Source: Janthinobacterium sp. 17J80-10 (GTDB taxonomy: Bacteria; Pseudomonadota; Gammaproteobacteria; Burkholderiales; Burkholderiaceae_D). From it: a stretch of DNA of 64,000 bases. This document shows, in pieces, positions 60,353 through 64,000 of this stretch. Numbering within the stretch: position 1 is the stretch's first letter; each line of letters opens with the position of its first letter. Made by a program: the position numbers and the translations under genes. The notes under the pieces are model-generated. The model saw only the letters and a program-made list of their open reading frames with translations, ran no database searches and had not been told where the DNA came from. Location: positions 2,604,001-2,668,000 of the forward strand of contig NZ_CP035311.1 of NCBI RefSeq assembly GCF_004114795.1, given 5' to 3'.

Positions 60353-61606
60353 TCAGGCAGCTTTTTCCAGATCGAATGCCTTGTGCAACGCGCGCACGGC
60401 CAGTTCCATGTATTTTTCATCGATCAGGACGGAAATCTTGATCTCCGAGGTCGAGATCAACTGGATGTTGATGCCTTCTTCGGCCAAGGTACGGAACATT
60501 TGCGAAGCAATACCGACGTGGCTGCGCATGCCCACGCCCACCACCGACACTTTCGACACCTTGGTGTCGCCGGTGATGCTGGTCGGGCTGATATGGCCCT
60601 TGACGCTCTTTTCCAGCACGTCAATGGTCTTGGCGTATTCACCGCGCGGCACAGTAAAGGAGAAATCGGTCTTGCCATCCACCGACTGGTTCTGGATGAT
60701 CATGTCGACTTCAATATTGGCATCGGCAACCGGGCCGAGGATCTGGTAGGCAATGCCCGGCTTGTCCGGCACGCCCTGCACGGTGATCTTGGCTTCGTCG
60801 CGGCTGAAGGCGATGCCGGTGATTGTTGCTTGTTCCATCTTTGTATCTTCCTCAAACGAAATCAGGGTACCGGATTTGGCTTCTTCTTCCAGCGGTATCA
60901 TCGGGTCGGTCAGCGACGACAGCACGCGCGTGGGCATGCGGTAGTTGCCGGCAAATTCCACCGAGCGGATCTGCAGGACCTTGGAGCCCAGCGAGGCCAT
61001 TTCCAGCATTTCCTCGAAGGTCACCGTGTTCAGGCGACGCGCTTCGGAGACCACGCGCGGATCCGTCGTGTAGACGCCGTCGACGTCAGTATAGATCAGG
61101 CATTCCTGCGCCTTCAGCGCCGCAGCCACGGCAACAGCCGAGGTATCGGAGCCGCCGCGACCGAGGGTCGTGATATTGCCGCCCTCGTCCACGCCCTGGA
61201 AGCCGGTAACGATGACGACCTTGCCGGCATCGAGGTCCTTGCGGATCCTGGCATCATCGATCGACTGGATGCGCGCCTTAGTAAAGGCCGAATCGGTCTT
61301 GATGGGAACTTGCCAGCCGGCGTACGACACCGCCTGCTTGCCGAGCGACTGCAGCGCCATCGACAGCAGCGCCACCGACACCTGCTCGCCGGTGGAAGCG
61401 AGCATGTCGAGCTCGCGCGGGTCGGGCTGCGGCATGATTTCCCTGGCCAGGCCGATCAGGCGGTTGGTCTCGCCCGACATCGCGGATGGCACGACCACGA
61501 TCTGGTTGCCGGCGTCGTGCCATTTGGCGACGCGCCTGGCGACATTGCGGATACGCTCGGTCGAGCCCATCGACGTACCGCCGTATTTGTGAACTATGAG
61601 TGCCAT
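60353..61606 (-). CDS. lysC: Aspartate kinase
   Basis: A 417-residue enzyme that phosphorylates aspartate, the entry to lysine, methionine, threonine and diaminopimelate. KYGGTS is at 7-12 and the kinase core includes GRGGSDTSAVA. Two ACT domains in the C-terminal third (about 265-410, GVPDKPGIAYQ and GVGMRSHVGIA) mediate feedback inhibition. Length fits a monofunctional enzyme; internal starts could give a separate beta subunit as in some relatives. No riboswitch is evident upstream. Confidence 0.96.
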   Translation of the reverse strand: MALIVHKYGGTSMGSTERIRNVARRVAKWHDAGNQIVVVPSAMSGETNRLIGLAREIMPQPDPRELDMLASTGEQVSVALLSMALQSLGKQAVSYAGWQVPIKTDSAFTKARIQSIDDARIRKDLDAGKVVIVTGFQGVDEGGNITTLGRGGSDTSAVAVAAALKAQECLIYTDVDGVYTTDPRVVSEARRLNTVTFEEMLEMASLGSKVLQIRSVEFAGNYRMPTRVLSSLTDPMIPLEEEAKSGTLISFEEDTKMEQATITGIAFSRDEAKITVQGVPDKPGIAYQILGPVADANIEVDMIIQNQSVDGKTDFSFTVPRGEYAKTIDVLEKSVKGHISPTSITGDTKVSKVSVVGVGMRSHVGIASQMFRTLAEEGINIQLISTSEIKISVLIDEKYMELAVRALHKAFDLEKAA

Positions 61607-61721
61607 AACTAAAATGATGAAAAACGAATAAAAATCAACCTTTTAGTCTACCTGTTGCGAGCCGGGAACACAAGTGGGCAAGCCCGGATTACAGCACAAC
61701 GTGCGTGACAAAAAGCTGTTG

Positions 61722-63128
61722 CTAGACTGCCAGCACATGCTCCCAGCGCAGGCGGATATAGTCGCCCTGCCCCATTCCGATATGGTGACAATCCATGCCG
61801 ATACCGGCCGCATACAACAACTCTTGGGAAGCCATCACTAGCGGCAGGAAGGGACGCTCCCAGCCAGGTACCCCGAGAGCCTGGAAATGCTGCTTGAGGC
61901 TGCGCGTGGGACGGTTGGCGGCCAGCTTGACGGTTTCGCCGCCCTTGCGATAGCGGATTTGCAAGTTCTGCGCGCGCAGCCAGGCGGCGTCGAGTCCTTC
62001 TGGCGCGGGTTCGAAATGCAGCCGCCCCCGGTAGGCCGGAAATTCCAGCCGAGCCTCGCCCTGCCAGCGGAAGGACAAGGGTGCCACATCGGTCGCATCC
62101 GCATCCCATTTTGGCGTCAGGTACACGAGGTTGCGGTGGCGCCGGATAGCGCAGTCCGGGTGCGACACGCACAATTGCGCATCGGCCTTGGCTTGCAGCA
62201 GTTGCGTGCGCATTTCAGCCAGCCACGAAGTCGAAGGCATGCGCACGCCCTGCACGCTCATCCAGTGGCGCAGCAGGTTATCAAGACGCTCGCTGCTCAA
62301 GGCGCGCAGGCGTTCAAGGTCCAGGCAGGCGCCCGTGGCACACGCTGCCAGGTCTTCCTGCGCCAGCTGCTCCAGCAAGCGCTGCGCCGCCTGCATATGG
62401 CCGGCACTGCGCGCCAGGCGCTCCTGGAAACCCGGAAAGCTTTGCCCCAGCTGCTGCATCACGCCATGACGCAAGGCGTTGCGGGCATAGCGGGGATCGG
62501 CGTTCGATTCATCGTCCACATGCCGGATGCCGGCTTTCGCAGCCCAGGCTTCCAGTTCGGCGCGACCCACGTCCAGCAGGGGGCGCGCCATCAACAGGTC
62601 CGGGTCGCCCAGCAGCGTAGGCGCGGCGTTCACTGCATCCATGCCGGACAGGCCGGCAACGCCGGAGCCGCGCAAGAGCTGTAGCAATACCGTCTCGGCC
62701 TGGTCATCCAGGTGATGCGCCGTCAGCAGCAGGGACACCCCATGCTGGCGGCACATATCGCCCAGGGTGGCATAGCGGACCAGGCGCGCAGCCTCTTCGA
62801 CGCCGCTGCGCCCGGCTGCATCAATCTGTACCCGGCGCGCCTCGAAGGCCACGCTGAGCGCCTGCGCCTCGCCCTCGCAATGCGCAGTCCAGGCATCGGC
62901 ATTGAGACTCAAGCCATGATGAATATGGAAGGCAAACAGGCGCAAGCCGCGCGCCGCGGCTGCCTGCTGCGCCAGGCGCAAGAGCACCGAAGAGTCGAGG
63001 CCGCCGCTGTAGGCGACGGCAACGGTGGGCGGCGCATCGGCGCAAAAGGAAACGCGCGCCAGAATCGCTTCCAGCGCGCGTTCGAATCGGTCGCCCACAG
63101 AGGGCGAGTGCGCAGACGAATGGCCCAC
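61722..63128 (-). CDS. tilS: tRNA(Ile)-lysidine synthase
   Basis: A 468-residue enzyme that converts C34 of tRNA-Ile(CAU) to lysidine so it reads AUA. The PP-loop SGGLDSS is at 41-47. The C-terminal TilS substrate-binding domain (YRKGGETVKL, then RSLKQHFQALGVPGWER) is present. It starts with GTG at 63128, three bases after the accA stop, so translation is probably coupled to accA. The pairing accA-tilS-lysC is common in betaproteobacteria. Confidence 0.96.
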   Translation of the reverse strand: MGHSSAHSPSVGDRFERALEAILARVSFCADAPPTVAVAYSGGLDSSVLLRLAQQAAAARGLRLFAFHIHHGLSLNADAWTAHCEGEAQALSVAFEARRVQIDAAGRSGVEEAARLVRYATLGDMCRQHGVSLLLTAHHLDDQAETVLLQLLRGSGVAGLSGMDAVNAAPTLLGDPDLLMARPLLDVGRAELEAWAAKAGIRHVDDESNADPRYARNALRHGVMQQLGQSFPGFQERLARSAGHMQAAQRLLEQLAQEDLAACATGACLDLERLRALSSERLDNLLRHWMSVQGVRMPSTSWLAEMRTQLLQAKADAQLCVSHPDCAIRRHRNLVYLTPKWDADATDVAPLSFRWQGEARLEFPAYRGRLHFEPAPEGLDAAWLRAQNLQIRYRKGGETVKLAANRPTRSLKQHFQALGVPGWERPFLPLVMASQELLYAAGIGMDCHHIGMGQGDYIRLRWEHVLAV

Positions 63129-63131
63129 GCC

Positions 63132-64000
63132 TTAGTCCTGCGGCGTGATTTCCTTGAATTTGCCGTAGCTCATCAGCTTCTCATGACGTGCAGCCAGCAA
63201 ATCCTTCGGCTTCATGCCCTGGAACTGGCGCAGCGAGTCGGCCAGCGCGCGCTTCAGCATCGCCGCCATCTGCTTCGGATCGCGATGTGCGCCGCCCAGC
63301 GGCTCACTGACGATCTTGTCGATCAGGTTCATGGCTTTCAGACGGTGCGCGGTCAGGCCAAGGTTCTCGGCTGCTTCGCTGGCACGGTCGGCTGTCTTCC
63401 ACAGGATCGAGGCGCAGCCTTCCGGCGAGATCACCGAGTAAGTCGAGTATTGCAGCATCAGCACGCAATCGCCCACGGCGATCGCCAGCGCGCCGCCCGA
63501 ACCGCCCTCGCCGATGATGGTGGCGATCAGCGGCACCTTCAGTTCAGCCATCACGTAGATGTTATGGCCCAGCGCTTCGGACTGGCCGCGCTCCTCGGCA
63601 TCGATGCCGGGGAAGGCGCCCGGCGTATCGACGAAGGTAAAGATCGGCAGGTTGAATTTTTCCGCCAGCTTCATCAGGCGCATCGCCTTGCGATAGCCTT
63701 CCGGGCGCGGCATGCCGAAGTTGCGCATGGCGCGCTCCTTGGTATCGCGCCCCTTCTGGTGGCCGATCACCATGCAAGCCTGGCCATTGAAACGCGCCAG
63801 GCCGCCGACGATGGAAAGGTCGTCGGCAAAGGTGCGGTCGCCATGCAGCTCATGGAAATCCGTGAAGATTTCGTTGACGTAATCCATGGTATACGGGCGC
63901 TGCGGATGACGCGCGATCTGCGAGACTTGCCAGGGCGTGAGCTTGGCGTAGATATCCTTGGTCAGCTGTTCGCTTTTCTTCGCCAGGCGCTCGATCTCTT
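63132..64000 (-). CDS. accA: Acetyl-CoA carboxylase carboxyltransferase alpha subunit, 5' end outside window
   Basis: Partial: the frame is open to the window edge, so the true start is beyond base 64000; the ATG at 63887 is internal. With AccD it moves the carboxyl group from biotin to acetyl-CoA, the first step of fatty-acid synthesis. Conserved segments are [40 protein letters not shown] and [10 protein letters not shown], the crotonase-like core with the oxyanion glycines. The C-terminus is complete. Confidence 0.96.
   Translation of the reverse strand, partial: EIERLAKKSEQLTKDIYAKLTPWQVSQIARHPQRPYTMDYVNEIFTDFHELHGDRTFADDLSIVGGLARFNGQACMVIGHQKGRDTKERAMRNFGMPRPEGYRKAMRLMKLAEKFNLPIFTFVDTPGAFPGIDAEERGQSEALGHNIYVMAELKVPLIATIIGEGGSGGALAIAVGDCVLMLQYSTYSVISPEGCASILWKTADRASEAAENLGLTAHRLKAMNLIDKIVSEPLGGAHRDPKQMAAMLKRALADSLRQFQGMKPKDLLAARHEKLMSYGKFKEITPQD

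Noticed and set aside
60353-61720. Lysine riboswitch at lysC
   Set aside because: The 115-base gap before lysC has no recognisable L-box structure or terminator, and this switch is not expected in betaproteobacteria.

Overview
The window reads as a chromosomal segment of a GC-rich betaproteobacterium, most likely Burkholderiales close to Oxalobacteraceae (Herbaspirillum/Noviherbaspirillum-like). The reasons are family content and gene order: EF-P with an arginine at position 32 next to its rhamnosyltransferase EarP, a hemC-hemD-hemX-hemY block, accA-tilS-lysC, and ftsK-lolA-rarA. No database could be searched, so the genus is inference. The window is mostly housekeeping genes, with four tRNA genes, many clear intrinsic terminators, and no rRNA, CRISPR array, IS element or prophage that I can see.

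Layout. 1-3.8 kb: the end of a diguanylate cyclase, a secreted subtilase, an LRR-plus-kinase protein and tRNA-Ser(CGA). 3.9-5.2 kb: serS. 5.2-14.8 kb: a nine-gene minus-strand catabolic operon. It encodes two SDRs, a TPP-dependent E1 alpha/beta and E2, a TetR regulator, a LivJ-type binding protein, an acyl-CoA synthetase and a quinone oxidoreductase. It is driven by a near-consensus promoter whose start site is covered by a 30-bp dyad. 14.9-21 kb: rarA, lolA, ftsK, trxB and an Smr protein. The catabolic operon therefore splits what is elsewhere a contiguous lolA-rarA-serS block. 21-27.7 kb: PII, nadE, a GNAT/FemAB-like acyltransferase, a Ser/Thr kinase, an HDOD protein and ppa. 27.8-38.8 kb: hemYXDC, ppc, an AlgZ/AlgR-type two-component pair and argH, an arrangement related to the pseudomonad argH-algZ-algR-hemCD locus. 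39-43.8 kb: a TRAP transporter (dctQM) facing two tandem, near-duplicate binding-protein genes. 43.9-47.9 kb: pmbA/tldE, darP, mog, an esterase and a methyltransferase.

47.9-53.6 kb is the accessory part. It starts with back-to-back gene fragments (an EAL domain tail and a winged-helix regulator tail). These are followed by a 933-residue exported protein (unknown N-terminal region, Ala/Lys-rich linker, three YG-type repeats, jacalin-like C-terminus), a decayed remnant resembling parts of it, and a stand-alone TPR-secretin outer-membrane protein. I think this is the best candidate for an undescribed system: an exoprotein with its own secretin-like partner.

53.7-64 kb returns to core genes: purU, a bactofilin, efp and earP, tRNA-Glu and tRNA-Ala beside gltX, a DUF1653 protein, a small membrane protein, tRNA-Ser(GCT), lysC, tilS and the 3' part of accA. 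Two of the four tRNAs sit directly beside the gene for their cognate synthetase (Ser/serS, Glu/gltX).
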